From positions 372,001 to 436,000 of the forward strand of contig NZ_CP020952.1 of assembly GCF_000172795.2 (NCBI RefSeq): a stretch of 64,000 bases of DNA, read 5' to 3'. This document shows positions 15,477 through 26,800 of the stretch, one piece after another (positions within the stretch are counted from its first letter, which is position 1; each line of letters opens with the position of its first letter). Below the pieces are notes generated by a model. It did no database searches and was not told the DNA's origin. It was given only the letters and a program-made list of their open reading frames with translations. This DNA is from Rhizobium sp. CIAT894 (GTDB lineage Bacteria > Pseudomonadota > Alphaproteobacteria > Rhizobiales > Rhizobiaceae). Position numbers and translations under genes: made by a program.

Positions 15477-15530
15477 GCCGTGGGAACTCAGTTAATCTCC
15501 GACCCAAATTTACAGAAACGAGGTGGACTT

Positions 15531-16706
15531 GTGTTTGAGCAACTGAATACCCGGCCGGCCGACAGCCTGCTTGCACTCATCAAGACTTTTCAGGCTGACG
15601 ATCGCAGCGGAAAGATCGACCTCGGCGTCGGCGTCTATCGTGACGCCATGGGGCGCACGCCCGTTATGCGTGCCGTGAAGGCGGCTGAACAGTTTCTTCT
15701 CGAAACCCAGGACAGCAAGAAATATCTCGGCCCCGAGGGCGATCTGCAATTCGTCCGCCTGCTGCAGCCGATTATTTTCGGCAAATCGCCAAAGTTCGAT
15801 CACCGTCTTGTCGGCATTCAGACACCGGGTGGAAGCGGCGCGCTGCGCCTCGGCGCTGAGCTCATCCAGACGGCAAATCCTTCGGCAAAAGTTCTGCTGG
15901 GCACACCGAGCTGGCCAAACCATGCACCGATCTTCGGCTCGGCGCGTTTGGCGGTAAAAGACTACGCCTTCGTCGACCTGACATTGCAGCAGGTCAAATT
16001 CGAAAACGTCATCGATGCCTTGTCTTCTGCGAGCGAGGGCGATGTCGTGCTCCTTCACGGTTGCTGCCATAATCCGACCGGCATCGATTTTACCATGGAG
16101 CAGTGGCGAGAGATCACCGATCTCCTCGTTGCGCAGAAGCTGGTGCCGTTCATCGATCTTGCCTATCAGGGGCTTGGCGATGGTCTCGAACAGGACGCCG
16201 CACCGACACGCATGGTCCTCGACGCGGTCGATGAGGCGCTGGTCGCCTATTCCTGCGACAAGAATTTCGGTCTCTATCGCGAGCGCGTCGGCGCGCTTTA
16301 CGTCATGACCCGCAATGTCGACGACATCGGCAAGGCCGAGAGCAACATGGCAGCACTTGCCCGTGTGAACTGGTCCATGCCGCCCGATCACGGCGCCGCG
16401 ATCGTCAGGACCATCCTCGAAAGCCCCGAAATGTCGGCAATGTGGCGTGCCGAACTCGATGAGATGTGCCAGCGCGTCAACGGCAACCGCGCCGCGCTTG
16501 CCGCCGCAGCCCCCGATCTCGTCTTCATCAGCCGGCAACGCGGGCTGTTCTCCAATCTCTCCATGTCCAAAGAAACGGCCGCGGCGCTCCGCGCCACACA
16601 CGGCATCTACATGGCCGATTCCGGCCGTATGAATCTTGCAGGCATGCAGCCGGCCGATGCCGGCGCCATCGTCACTGCACTTCGCGCTGAAGGTTGCTTG
16701 AAATGA
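15531..16706 (+). CDS. aromatic amino acid/aspartate-family aminotransferase
   Basis: 391-residue PLP enzyme of the class I aspartate/tyrosine aminotransferase group (TyrB/TatA type). It shows IDLGVGVYRD near 29-38, the NPTG motif at 181-184, IDLAYQG at 208-214, and the PLP lysine K244 in SCDKNFGLYRERVG. GTG at 15531 chosen, preceded by GAGG; upstream codons would extend into the operator region. The stop overlaps the start of the ThDP enzyme (ATGA), linking the transamination product, a 2-keto acid, to the next enzyme. Exact substrate not proven; aromatic amino acids are likely. Confidence 0.9.
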   Translation: MFEQLNTRPADSLLALIKTFQADDRSGKIDLGVGVYRDAMGRTPVMRAVKAAEQFLLETQDSKKYLGPEGDLQFVRLLQPIIFGKSPKFDHRLVGIQTPGGSGALRLGAELIQTANPSAKVLLGTPSWPNHAPIFGSARLAVKDYAFVDLTLQQVKFENVIDALSSASEGDVVLLHGCCHNPTGIDFTMEQWREITDLLVAQKLVPFIDLAYQGLGDGLEQDAAPTRMVLDAVDEALVAYSCDKNFGLYRERVGALYVMTRNVDDIGKAESNMAALARVNWSMPPDHGAAIVRTILESPEMSAMWRAELDEMCQRVNGNRAALAAAAPDLVFISRQRGLFSNLSMSKETAAALRATHGIYMADSGRMNLAGMQPADAGAIVTALRAEGCLK

Positions 16707-18331
16707 GCAAGAAAGAAACGACCGGCCAGGCACTGACCCGTTCCCTCGTCGCCCATGGCATCGACACGGTGTTCGGCATCCCAGGCGCCCACATGTATGA
16801 TTTCAACGATGCCCTCCACGGCGCCCGTGACGAGGTCCGGTTCATTCATACCCGGCACGAACAGGGCGCCGGATATATGGCCTATGGCTATGCCAAATCC
16901 ACCGGACGGATCGGTGCCTATACCGTCGTCCCCGGCCCCGGCGTTCTCAATTCGGGTGCTGCTCTTTGCACCGCTTACGGCGCCAACGCGCCGGTGCTTT
17001 GTGTCACCGGCAACATCATGTCTCACCTGATCGGCCAGGGCAGAGGGCAGTTGCACGAACTGCCCGATCAACTCGCGACGATGCGCGGCATTACCAAGGT
17101 GGCGGAACGCATCAATCATCAGTCCGAGGCCGGACCTGTCATGGCCGAGGTCGTCGGCAAAATGCTTTCCGGCCGTCAGGGTCCGGGAGCGGTCGAAGCC
17201 CCATGGGACGTGTTTGGCCAATCCGGCCCCGAAGTCGATCTTCCCGTGGGCACGGGGACGCCTCGTCCCGCCGTCAACCCCGATCAGATCGCCGCCGCCG
17301 CCGCACTGATATCGGGTGCCGAGAATCCGATGATCATGGTCGGCGGTGGTGCGGCGGATGCCGGGGCCGAGATCGCCGCTCTCGCGGAATTGCTGCAGTC
17401 GCCCGTTACCTCCCATCGTTCCGGCAAGGGCATCGTCGCCGACGACCACCCGAACACCCTGAATTTCGTCGCCGCTTATGAATACTGGAAGAAGACCGAC
17501 GTTCTGATCGGGATCGGCAGCCGGCTCGAATTGCAGTTCATGCGCTGGAAATGGCTTCCCAAAGGCCTCAAGGTCATCCGCATCGACATCGATCCGACCG
17601 AAATGGTCCGCCTCAAGCCTGAAGTCGGCATTGTCGCCGATGCCAAGGCCGGAACGCAGGCGCTGATCGACGCATTGGCAGGTTCCCACCGCGAGGATCG
17701 CGGCGGCGAATTCGCCGACCTCAACAAAGATGCCAGATCTCGTTTCTCGGGAGTGCGGCCGCAACTCGCCTATCTCGACGCCATTCGCCAGGCTCTTCCG
17801 AGAGACGGCTTCTTCGTCGAGGAGGTGAGCCAGATGGGCTTTACCGCCCGATTTGCCTTCCCGGTCTACGGCCCGCGACAATACGTGACCTGCGGTTATC
17901 AGGACAATCTGGGTTTTGGTTTCAATACAGCCCTTGGCGTGAAAGTCGCCAATCCCGACAAAGCGGTTATTTCTGTTTCCGGCGATGGCGGCTTCATGTT
18001 CGGCGTTCAGGAACTTGCCACCGCCGTCCAGCACAAGATCAATGTCGTCGCCATCGTCTTCAACAATTCGGCTTATGGCAACGTGCTGCGCGACCAGAAG
18101 CAGGCCTATCACGGCCGCTATCTCGGTTCGGATCTCACCAATCCCGATTTTGTCGCCCTTGGGGAAAGCTTCGGCATCCGGTCATTCAGGGTAACGAGCC
18201 CCGGCGAACTGAAAGAGACGATCGGTAAGGCCCTCTCTCTCGACGAACCCGTGCTCATCGAGGTTCCCATCGAGAAAGGATCCGAGGCAAGCCCCTGGCC
18301 CTTCATTCATCCGGCGCCGCACGCCGAATGA
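16703..18331 (+). CDS. thiamine-diphosphate-dependent enzyme (acetolactate synthase-like / 2-keto acid decarboxylase-like)
   Basis: 542 residues with the three-domain ThDP fold. The N-terminal PYR domain has catalytic Glu53 (HTRHEQGAGYMA). A central domain with DIDPTEM follows, then the C-terminal PP domain with GDGG at 427-430 and the downstream NN of VFNNSAYGN. It lacks the small subunit gene expected for a biosynthetic acetolactate synthase. Coupled to an aminotransferase and an Lrp regulator, it more likely decarboxylates or ligates the 2-keto acid made by the preceding enzyme. Substrate inferred, not shown. It converges on glgB with only 7 bp between stops. Confidence 0.85.
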   Translation: MSKKETTGQALTRSLVAHGIDTVFGIPGAHMYDFNDALHGARDEVRFIHTRHEQGAGYMAYGYAKSTGRIGAYTVVPGPGVLNSGAALCTAYGANAPVLCVTGNIMSHLIGQGRGQLHELPDQLATMRGITKVAERINHQSEAGPVMAEVVGKMLSGRQGPGAVEAPWDVFGQSGPEVDLPVGTGTPRPAVNPDQIAAAAALISGAENPMIMVGGGAADAGAEIAALAELLQSPVTSHRSGKGIVADDHPNTLNFVAAYEYWKKTDVLIGIGSRLELQFMRWKWLPKGLKVIRIDIDPTEMVRLKPEVGIVADAKAGTQALIDALAGSHREDRGGEFADLNKDARSRFSGVRPQLAYLDAIRQALPRDGFFVEEVSQMGFTARFAFPVYGPRQYVTCGYQDNLGFGFNTALGVKVANPDKAVISVSGDGGFMFGVQELATAVQHKINVVAIVFNNSAYGNVLRDQKQAYHGRYLGSDLTNPDFVALGESFGIRSFRVTSPGELKETIGKALSLDEPVLIEVPIEKGSEASPWPFIHPAPHAE

Positions 18332-18338
18332 ATCCCGA

Positions 18339-20549
18339 TCAAGGCGACGGTCCCTTGAAAAAGACCGTCGCCAACGGCGGCAGCGTCAGCGACAAGGAAG
18401 CCGGCCTGCCGTGGGCCGGTACGGGTTCGCTCGGCAGCGCACCGTTGACAAGGCCGGAACCGCCATATTCCCGCGCATCCGTCGTGATCCGCTCGATCCA
18501 CACACCATCCTGCGGCACGCCGATCCTGTAACCGTAACGCGGCACCGGCGTGAAATTCGATACGACCAGGACAGACGAGGAACGGTCGGGTGCATAACGG
18601 AGCATGCCGAGAACGGAATTGACGGCATCGTCGGCGGCCGCCCATTCGAAGCCCTCGGGATGAAAATCACCGAACTGCAACGCTGGCTCGTCCCCGTAGA
18701 GGCTATTCATATCCTTGACGAGGCGTTGAATGCCGATATGCGCCGGCCGGTCCAGCACGTCCCAGGTCACCGAAGCGTCATGGCTCCATTCGCGCGGCTG
18801 GGCGACTTCGCTTCCCATGAACAGGAGCTTCTTGCCGGGATGGCCCCACATGAAGGCGAGATAGCTGCGCAGATTGGCGAATTTCTGCCAATCGTCGCCC
18901 GGCATCTTCGTCAGCAGCGAGCCTTTTCCGTAGACCACCTCGTCATGGGAAATCGGCAGCATGAAGCGCTCGGAATAGGCATAGATCATGCCGAAGGTCA
19001 TCGTGCCGTGATGATAACTCCGATAGACCGGGTCCTTCTCGATGTAGCTTAGGCTGTCATGCATCCAGCCCATGTTCCATTTGATGTCGAAGCCCAGGCC
19101 GCCCTCAGCCGGCGGCTTGGTGACGCCAGGCCAGGCCGTCGATTCCTCGGCTATAACAATTGCATGCGGGCAGCGCTCGTGGATGATGCTGTTCAGGTGC
19201 TTGAAGAATTCGACCGCCTCAAGGTTCTCACGCCCGCCAAACTGATTTGGGATCCACTCGCCTTCATTGCGGCTGTAGTCGCGGTAAAGCATCGAGGCCA
19301 CGGCATCGACGCGCAAGCCGTCGACATGATAGCGCTCGAGCCACTCGAGCGCGCTGGCGATCAGGAAACCCTTCACCTCGTTGCGGCCGAGATTGTAGAT
19401 CAGCGTGTTCCAGTCACGGTGAAAGCCCTCGCGGGGGTCCTCGTGTTCGTAGAGCGCGGTGCCATCGAAGCGGGCAAGACCCCAGACATCCGTGGGGAAA
19501 TGGGCCGGTACCCAGTCGAGAATGACGCCGATCCCGGCACCGTGACAGCGGTCGACGAAATAGGCGAAATCCTCCGGCGTTCCATATCGGCCGGTCGGGG
19601 CAAACAGGCCGAGCGGCTGATAGCCCCAGGATCCGCCGAAGGGATGCTCCATAATCGGCAGCAGCTCGATATGGGTAAATCCCATGTCGCTGGCATAGGG
19701 AACGAGCCGCTGGCTGAGCTCGACCCAGTCGAGATGCCTGTTACCGTCCTTCTGGTCGCGCAGCCAGGAACCGGCATGAACCTCGTAAACGGACATTGCG
19801 CCCTCCAATCTCGCCTGCCCGGACCGGCCCTTCATCCAGCCGTCATCGCTCCATCGAAACGGTGTCGACGATGCGACGATGGATGCGGTGGAAGGGGCCG
19901 GCTCGCTGGCTCTCGCAACTGGATCAGCCTTCTGCGGCAGGCAGATTCCCTCGGCATCGACGATCTCGAATTTATATCTCTCCCCGGGCGCCAGCCGAGG
20001 AATAAACAGTTCCCAGACGCCCGCCGACTGTCTCAGACGCATCGGGTTTCGCCGCCCGTCCCAAGCGTTGAAATCGCCGACGACCGAGACACGGCGGGCA
20101 TTCGGCGCCCAGACGGCGAAACGAACGCCGGCCACGCCGTCGACCGACATCTCGACCGCGCCGAGCGTCCGGCTCAGGCTGTAATGGGTGCCCTCGGATA
20201 TCAGGTGGAGATCGAGTTCTCCGAGCAGAAGCCCGAAACTGTAGGGGTCCTCGGTGATCTGCTCGCCGTCCGGCCAAGTGATCCGCAACCGGTAGGGCAT
20301 CCTGGAACCCGTCGCCGCCGCAAACAAGCCGGAGGGGTGAGCGATGCTGAAAGGCGCGACCACCCTGCCGCTCGCTGCGTCGATGAGATCGACGCCTTCG
20401 GCGCCCGGCAGATAGACGCGCACGATCGTCATGCCGCCGCTCTCGTGCGGACCGAGGATCGAGAAGGGGTCGCCGTGGCGCCCCTCGAGCAAGGCCCAGA
20501 GTGCATCGTGCCCGATGCCTGAGAGAAGTTCCGAGCGATCAACATTCAT
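18339..20549 (-). CDS. glgB: 1,4-alpha-glucan branching enzyme
   Basis: 736-residue GH13_9 enzyme that creates alpha-1,6 branches in glycogen. N1 and CBM48 modules (residues about 20-220; [18 protein letters not shown]) precede the barrel. Motifs are [19 protein letters not shown] (nucleophile Asp415), IAEES (acid/base Glu468) and LPISHDEVV. Full length for the family. The start overlaps the treS-maltokinase stop by 4 bp (ATGA), placing it last in the glgE-treS-glgB operon, where it branches the linear chains made by GlgE. Confidence 0.95.
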   Translation of the reverse strand: MNVDRSELLSGIGHDALWALLEGRHGDPFSILGPHESGGMTIVRVYLPGAEGVDLIDAASGRVVAPFSIAHPSGLFAAATGSRMPYRLRITWPDGEQITEDPYSFGLLLGELDLHLISEGTHYSLSRTLGAVEMSVDGVAGVRFAVWAPNARRVSVVGDFNAWDGRRNPMRLRQSAGVWELFIPRLAPGERYKFEIVDAEGICLPQKADPVARASEPAPSTASIVASSTPFRWSDDGWMKGRSGQARLEGAMSVYEVHAGSWLRDQKDGNRHLDWVELSQRLVPYASDMGFTHIELLPIMEHPFGGSWGYQPLGLFAPTGRYGTPEDFAYFVDRCHGAGIGVILDWVPAHFPTDVWGLARFDGTALYEHEDPREGFHRDWNTLIYNLGRNEVKGFLIASALEWLERYHVDGLRVDAVASMLYRDYSRNEGEWIPNQFGGRENLEAVEFFKHLNSIIHERCPHAIVIAEESTAWPGVTKPPAEGGLGFDIKWNMGWMHDSLSYIEKDPVYRSYHHGTMTFGMIYAYSERFMLPISHDEVVYGKGSLLTKMPGDDWQKFANLRSYLAFMWGHPGKKLLFMGSEVAQPREWSHDASVTWDVLDRPAHIGIQRLVKDMNSLYGDEPALQFGDFHPEGFEWAAADDAVNSVLGMLRYAPDRSSSVLVVSNFTPVPRYGYRIGVPQDGVWIERITTDAREYGGSGLVNGALPSEPVPAHGRPASLSLTLPPLATVFFKGPSP

Positions 20550-23500
20550 GCGGTTACTCCCGCCAAGCGCGATACGATTTCAGTTAGGCCGGCAAGCGGG
20601 ATCGGTAGCCACTTCGGCCTGATGCGGGCTTCATAGGCGACTTCGTAAGCGGCCTTTTCGAGAAGAAAGGCATCGAGAACCCTCCGCCGTTGTTCCGTCG
20701 GCATGGCGAGCGCCTTCGATGCGGATACCGCTTGCCAATAGGTATCGAGAAAGGCCTTCTCGGCATTGCGCCCGAAACGGGCGATGGCGTCGCGGCGTAC
20801 CTCGTTTTCGTGTTCGGTGACCGCGTCATTGTCGAGCTGAGCGGTGGCGACGAGGTAGCTCAGCGACCTCAGAAGCCCGGCGACGTCACGCAGCGGAACC
20901 GTCTTCGCCCGGCGCTCCGCGAGATTTTTCGCGGGCTCGCCTTCGAAGTCGATGATGACGGCATCGCCCTCGCTGACCAGGATCTGGCCGAGATGGAAGT
21001 CGCCATGCGTGCGCGTCATCAGCGTGCCGCGGACGCTCTCCGCCAAGCTCGCGCCAAGCTCGACGAGTTCGGAACGGCGCTCCAGAAGCGGGCGAGCGAG
21101 CAGATCGATCGCGGGATCAACATTCTCCTCGCGTTCCGCCAGCTTCGACATGGCATAGGCGACTTCGCCCGCCACCGCCTTCTTGATCGCCTCGACCTCA
21201 TCGTCGCTGGCGACGACAGGGCTGAAAGCCTCGTCCGCATTTTCCCCGGAGAGCACGACATGCAACTCGCCGAGCCTCATGCCGACCATGGCGACGAAGC
21301 TGATAAGCGGCTGGAAGACGTCGTCGCCGGGCTCGACGGCGGGGTCGTTCAGCACGAGTTCGTCGGCGCCGCGGCGCAGGTTGTTCAGCATCCAGTTCCA
21401 GGCGTCGCCCTGGTTGCGGATCGCTCCCTGGACGATGATCAGGGTCGAGCGGCGCCCGCTGGAATCGGTGTGTGCGACCTCGCCGAGCAGTGGAGCGGTG
21501 TGATCGTAACCCGCGCAGGTCAAAAACCGCGTCATCTCGACCTCCGGATGGACGCCCGGAAAGATGTGCCGGATCAGCTTGATCATGGCGACATCACCGA
21601 CGATCAGCGAACTGTTGGATTGTTCGGCCGAGAGCCAATGAACCGGCATGTCGTCGGTCACATCAAGACGGTCGAGCCGCTCGGAGCCGAGAAATTCGAG
21701 GGTGCCGGTGCGTCCGGTGATGCGCGAGCGGTCCGTCAGCCCGCGCAGGATGCCGCGTGCCATCGGCTCGACCGCGAACCCATCCGTCAAGAAGCCGACC
21801 CGCCTGCCCTGGCGAACCCGCCCGAGCGCAAGCTGCTGGGTCAGAGCGGAGGGCTGCGCGTCGTCCCAGGCGACCGCCAGCGGCAGCTGGTAGGATTCGC
21901 TGTGATCCGGCAGGTCCACCTCCAGTTCGCCGAGAACGACCCCGTCGGCATAGGGGATCGGTGTCGCCGAGATCAGCCGCGCCGCCTGAAGCGGCTGATC
22001 CTTTGCGCCGAACCACCGCCGCTTGGCGAGATAAGCGGGCAGAATTTCGTTGCTGAGGACGCGTCCGAGCCGCGGCTCGTCGACGAGATCGAGCAAGCCG
22101 CGGCGAATGACCATCGTCACGAGATCGGGCAATTGTTCGGGCGGCGCGGTGCGCCATGCCGGCGGATCGGCATCGGCCTCCAGCTGGAACCAGAAAAAGC
22201 CGTAGGGCGGCAGCGTCAGCAGATAGGTCAGTTGCCCGATCGGCGGAAAGGGCGACATGCCGGTCAGTTCGATCGGCACGCGGCCCTCGAAGGCCGAGAG
22301 GTCGAGTTCGACCGCCTGCGGCAGGCGCGACAGGTTTGCGACGCACATCAAGGTCTCGCCGTCATATTCCCTGAGATAGGCGAGGATCTTGCGGTTCTCG
22401 GGCGAGAGAAACCGCAGCGAACCGCGCCCGAAAGCCGGATGCCGCCCACGCAGCGCCAGCATCTTGCGCGTCCAGTTGAGCAGCGAATGCGCGTCGGTGC
22501 TCTGCGCCTCGACATTGACGGCCTCGAAACCGTAGAGAGGATCGCCGATCAGCGGCAGGACGAGACGCGCCGGGTCCGTCCGGGAGAAGCCGCCATTGCG
22601 GTCGGGCGACCATTGCATCGGCGTCCTCACCCCGTCGCGGTCACCGAGATAGATGTTATCGCCCATGCCGATCTCGTCGCCGTAATAGATCACGGGCGTT
22701 CCCGGCATCGAAAGCAGAAGCGCGTTCATCAGCTCGATGCGCCGGCGGTCGCGCTCCATCAGCGGCGCCAGACGCCGCCTGATGCCGAGATTGATGCGGG
22801 CGCGCTTGTCGGAGGCGTAGGTCTCCCAGAGATAATCCCGCTCGGCATCCGTGACCATTTCCAGCGTTAGTTCGTCGTGATTGCGCAGGAAGATCGCCCA
22901 CTGGCAGTTCTCGGGGATTTCGGGGGTCTGGCGCAGGATGTCGGTGATCGGGAACCGGTCCTCCTTGGCGATCGCCATATACATGCGCGGCATCAGCGGG
23001 AAGTGGAAGGCCATATGGCACTCGTCGCCCTCGCCGAAATATTCACGCGTATCCTCCGGCCACTGATTGGCCTCGGCCAGAAGCATGACGCCAGGGTGCG
23101 TGGCGTCGAGGGCGGCGCGGATGCGCTTGAGGATCGCATGGGTTTCCGGAAGGTTCTCGTTGATCGTGTCCTCGCGCTCGACGAGATAAGGTATCGCGTC
23201 GAGACGAAAACCATCGATGCCGGTTTCCAGCCAGAAGCGCATCACCTTCAGCAATTCCTCCATGACGAGCGGGCTGTCGAAGTTGAGATCCGGCTGGTGG
23301 GAATAGAAACGGTGCCAGTAATAGGCGCCGGCCACCGCATCCCATGTCCAGTTCGATTTTTCCGTATCGAGGAAGATGATGCGCGTTTCCGGAAATTTCT
23401 GATCGGTATCGGCCCAGACATAGAAGTCGCGCTCCGGCGAACCTGCTGGCGCCTGGCGCGCACGCTGGAACCAGGGATGCTGGTCGGAGGTGTGGTTGAT

Positions 23501-23827
23501 GACGAGCTCGATAATGACGCGGATGTTGCGCTGGTGAGCGGCGTCGACGAAAGCGCGGAAGTCCTCCAGCGTCCCGTAATCGGGGCTGACATTGCCGTAA
23601 TCGGCGATGTCATAGCCATCGTCGCGGCGCGGCGAGGGAAAGAAAGGCAGAAGCCAGATGGCGTTGACGCCAAGTGCCGCGATGTGATCGAGCTTGGCGT
23701 GCAGGCCGGCAAAATCACCGACGCCATCGCCATTGGCGTCGTAGAACGACTTGATGTGCAGCTGGTAGATGATTGCATCCTTGTACCAGAGCGGCTGCTC
23801 GGTGTTGCCGGGATTCATCGTATCCAT
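20546..23827 (-). CDS. treS: trehalose synthase fused to maltokinase (TreS-Pep2)
   Basis: 1093-residue bifunctional cytoplasmic protein. Residues about 10-560 are TreS (GH13_16), which interconverts trehalose and maltose; nucleophile Asp210 is in [10 protein letters not shown], with [12 protein letters not shown] later. Residues about 570-1090 are a maltokinase with an aminoglycoside-kinase-like core: Asp943 in THGDFHLGQ and Asp960 in IIDFEGE. It would yield maltose-1-phosphate for GlgE. The ATG at 23827 directly abuts the glgE stop (TGAATG). An internal ATG two codons later could also serve. The fusion is seen in several proteobacteria. Confidence 0.95.
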   Translation of the reverse strand: MDTMNPGNTEQPLWYKDAIIYQLHIKSFYDANGDGVGDFAGLHAKLDHIAALGVNAIWLLPFFPSPRRDDGYDIADYGNVSPDYGTLEDFRAFVDAAHQRNIRVIIELVINHTSDQHPWFQRARQAPAGSPERDFYVWADTDQKFPETRIIFLDTEKSNWTWDAVAGAYYWHRFYSHQPDLNFDSPLVMEELLKVMRFWLETGIDGFRLDAIPYLVEREDTINENLPETHAILKRIRAALDATHPGVMLLAEANQWPEDTREYFGEGDECHMAFHFPLMPRMYMAIAKEDRFPITDILRQTPEIPENCQWAIFLRNHDELTLEMVTDAERDYLWETYASDKRARINLGIRRRLAPLMERDRRRIELMNALLLSMPGTPVIYYGDEIGMGDNIYLGDRDGVRTPMQWSPDRNGGFSRTDPARLVLPLIGDPLYGFEAVNVEAQSTDAHSLLNWTRKMLALRGRHPAFGRGSLRFLSPENRKILAYLREYDGETLMCVANLSRLPQAVELDLSAFEGRVPIELTGMSPFPPIGQLTYLLTLPPYGFFWFQLEADADPPAWRTAPPEQLPDLVTMVIRRGLLDLVDEPRLGRVLSNEILPAYLAKRRWFGAKDQPLQAARLISATPIPYADGVVLGELEVDLPDHSESYQLPLAVAWDDAQPSALTQQLALGRVRQGRRVGFLTDGFAVEPMARGILRGLTDRSRITGRTGTLEFLGSERLDRLDVTDDMPVHWLSAEQSNSSLIVGDVAMIKLIRHIFPGVHPEVEMTRFLTCAGYDHTAPLLGEVAHTDSSGRRSTLIIVQGAIRNQGDAWNWMLNNLRRGADELVLNDPAVEPGDDVFQPLISFVAMVGMRLGELHVVLSGENADEAFSPVVASDDEVEAIKKAVAGEVAYAMSKLAEREENVDPAIDLLARPLLERRSELVELGASLAESVRGTLMTRTHGDFHLGQILVSEGDAVIIDFEGEPAKNLAERRAKTVPLRDVAGLLRSLSYLVATAQLDNDAVTEHENEVRRDAIARFGRNAEKAFLDTYWQAVSASKALAMPTEQRRRVLDAFLLEKAAYEVAYEARIRPKWLPIPLAGLTEIVSRLAGVTA

Positions 23828-26800
23828 TCATGCCTCCGCTGCGCGAACGCGCCAGATCGCAAAGGGCAGGATCTGAGGATTGAAGCTCACTCTCTGCCGC
23901 TTGCCGTTCCATCTGAACCGATGCCCCGTCACCAAATCCTCCGCGTCGAGCCCGCCGCTGTCGCCAAGCGACCACTTCCAGAGCGGTAGCTCGACATCGC
24001 TTTCCTGAAAATTATGGGGGTCGAGGCTGATCGCGATCAGCAAAACATTGTCTCGGGCGCGGCTTGCCTTTTCGAAGAACAGGATGTTGTCATTCCAGGC
24101 ATTCAGCAGCGTCAGCCCGAGATGCGAATGCAGCGCGGGGTTTTCGTTCCGAATGCGGTTCAGCATCCTGATTTCGGCGATGATGTTGCCCGGCCTGTTA
24201 TAATCCCAGGCGCGGATCTCGTATTTCTCGCTGTCGGCATATTCCTTGCGCTTGGCATCGGGACGCCCTTCGCAAAGCTCGAAACCGTTATAGACGCCCC
24301 ACAGCCCTGAAAGCGTGGCAGCCAAAGCCGCGCGGATCAGAAAGGCCGGGCGCGGCGCGTTCTGGAGGAAATCCGGATTGATGTCATGGGTGTTGACGAA
24401 GAAATGCGGGCGGAAGAATTCCTTCGGCGCCGTCTCCGTCAGCTCCCGCATATATTGCTCGAGTTCCCACTTGGCATTGCGCCAAGTGAAATAGGTGTAG
24501 GACTGGGAAAAGCCGATCTTCGCCAACCGGTACATGACTTTCGGCTTGGTGAAGGCTTCCGACAGGAAGACGACGTCGGGATGGCGTGCCCGGATATCGC
24601 CGATCAACCATTCCCAGAATGGGAAAGGCTTGGTGTGCGGATTGTCGACGCGAAACAGCTTGACGCCCTGGTCGACCCAGAGCTGGACGATATCCCTGAT
24701 CTCCACCCATAGGGAGGGCAGCGCCTCCTTCGTGTAGAAATCGACATTGACGATATCCTCGTATTTCTTCGGCGGGTTCTCGGCATATTTGATCGTGCCG
24801 TCGGGCCTCCAGTCGAACCAGCCGGGATGCTCCTTCAGCCACGGGTGATCCGGCGAAGCCTGGATGGCAAGATCGAGCGCGATCTCCAGCCCATGCCGGC
24901 CTGCCTCCTCGACCAGCCGGCCGAAATCCTCGAAATCACCGAGTTCGGGATGGATGGCATCATGGCCGCCCTCCTCGGAGCCGATGGCATAAGGGCTGCC
25001 GGGATCGTCCGGCCCAGCCTTCAGGCTGTTGTTACGTCCCTTCCGGTTGGTCGTTCCGATCGGGTGGATGGGCGGAAAGTAGAGCACGTCGAAACCCATG
25101 TCGCGGATGGCGGGCAATCTCGGAATGACGTCGTCGAAGGTGCCGTGCCGGTCCGGATCGCCACTCTGCGAGCGCGGAAAGATCTGGTACCAGCTGGCAA
25201 AGGCCGCCGCCTTACGCTCGGCATCGACCGCACTTGCCGCCGAGCGCAGCCGAAACGGCCGCTTGTCGGCCTTGTTCATCAGCGCGGCTGTCTCGGGATC
25301 GAGCAGGACCGTCGTCCGCTCGGCATCGGACGCGCTTTCAAGACTGTCGCTCAGGGCCTGCAATTCTGAGCTGAGCGATGCGGAGGCCCCGGCCTGTGCG
25401 GCGCGAACGAGGTTCAGCCCCTCCTGCAGTTCGAGCTTCAGGTCCAGCCGGGCGTCGTTCTTCTTGGTCAACTCATAGCGGAAGATCGCAAACGGGTTCT
25501 TCCACGCCTCGACGGCAAATTCATAGCGTCCGATACGCTCCAGCAGGAATTCGGCGCGCCAGCGGTCGTTTTCGACCAGATGCATCTCCGCCTCGCTCCA
25601 CTCCGCCATGGCATCGAGCGGCCGCCAAAGCAGGACGGCTGCAAGCGGATCGTGACCATCGGCGAATATATCCGCTTCGACGGTGACGGTCTCGCCAACC
25701 ACGCGCTTGACCGGAAAGCGCCCGTCATCAACCCGCGGCGCGATGTTTTCGATGGCAAGCCGCGCCGACACCGTTGCCTGCTCGACCTCGAGGGCGGGCC
25801 TGGAGGTAATTGCCTCCGGCGCCTTGCCTTCAATCACCCGGATCTCCCCTGCCCGCAGACGCAAGGCCGCGCCATCGGCGGCGACGGGAAGAAAACCGGC
25901 GGCGGCCTCGCGAAGCGCCGTCACCGGCGCAGGCGCGCTTCGCCTGAGGTCCCGGTTGAGCAGGATGAAGCGCACATCGGACGCGCTACGAAGATCCTGC
26001 GCCTCGGATTGAACAAGAACCGTAACCGGCCCGTTGGCATTGCGGATCAGGCGAAGCGACGGAGCCCGCATCTCGCCGGCCTTGCCGATATCGCCATTGG
26101 CGAGCCTGATCTCGGATGAGATATCGAAGGCGAGATCATGGCGGAGCCTGCGCAAGCCCGAGCCGTCGCCACGCGTCGGATCAAGCGGTGTCGCCGCACC
26201 ATATTCGAAGCCCATGGGGACCATGAGGCCGCCGCCAAGCGAGGCGGCAAGCCGCAGCGCCCGGACGGCGCGCCGCTCGAGAACTTCACGGCTCTCCGTC
26301 CCATGCGCGATACGCCGGGCAAACGGTGGCTCGGGAAAGGCGATCTGCCAGCCGAGCGACTCCTGGATGCGATGCTCCTCGACGAACCATCTTTCGTCGA
26401 GATCCCACCAGGCCATCGATGAAAAACATCCGGCGAAACCCGCATCGGCGATGGCGCTTCTCACCGCAAAATCGGTGCCGGGCGTCCACGCGAAGAATTG
26501 CACCTCCGCCTTCTCGCGCACGGCCGCAATCAGCGCTTTGAAAAGCGCCGGTGTTGCCCGATCAATCCCCAGCACCCGATAGCCGGCAAGACCGGCGTCG
26601 GACAGCCGCTGCAGCCGTTCGACCCATTCTGCCGAGAGCTGCGATTGCCGCTCCGTTCCCATCATGCTCATCGGCTCCGCCGGGTCGAGCGGCGAGCACC
26701 TGGGATCGACGGGGCGAAAGCCCGCTTGCCGATCCTGCCTTTTTCCGTCGAGCATCAGGTCCATCATCAAGCCGACGCCGCTCTTGCCGGCGGCCTCCAC

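Noticed and set aside
16607..18112. 501-codon minus-strand frame opposite the ThDP enzyme gene
   Set aside because: The plus-strand protein has complete ThDP motifs; the opposite frame has no domain and low-complexity composition.
20690..22870. 726-codon plus-strand frame opposite treS-maltokinase
   Set aside because: Antisense shadow of a gene with intact catalytic residues; no homology visible.
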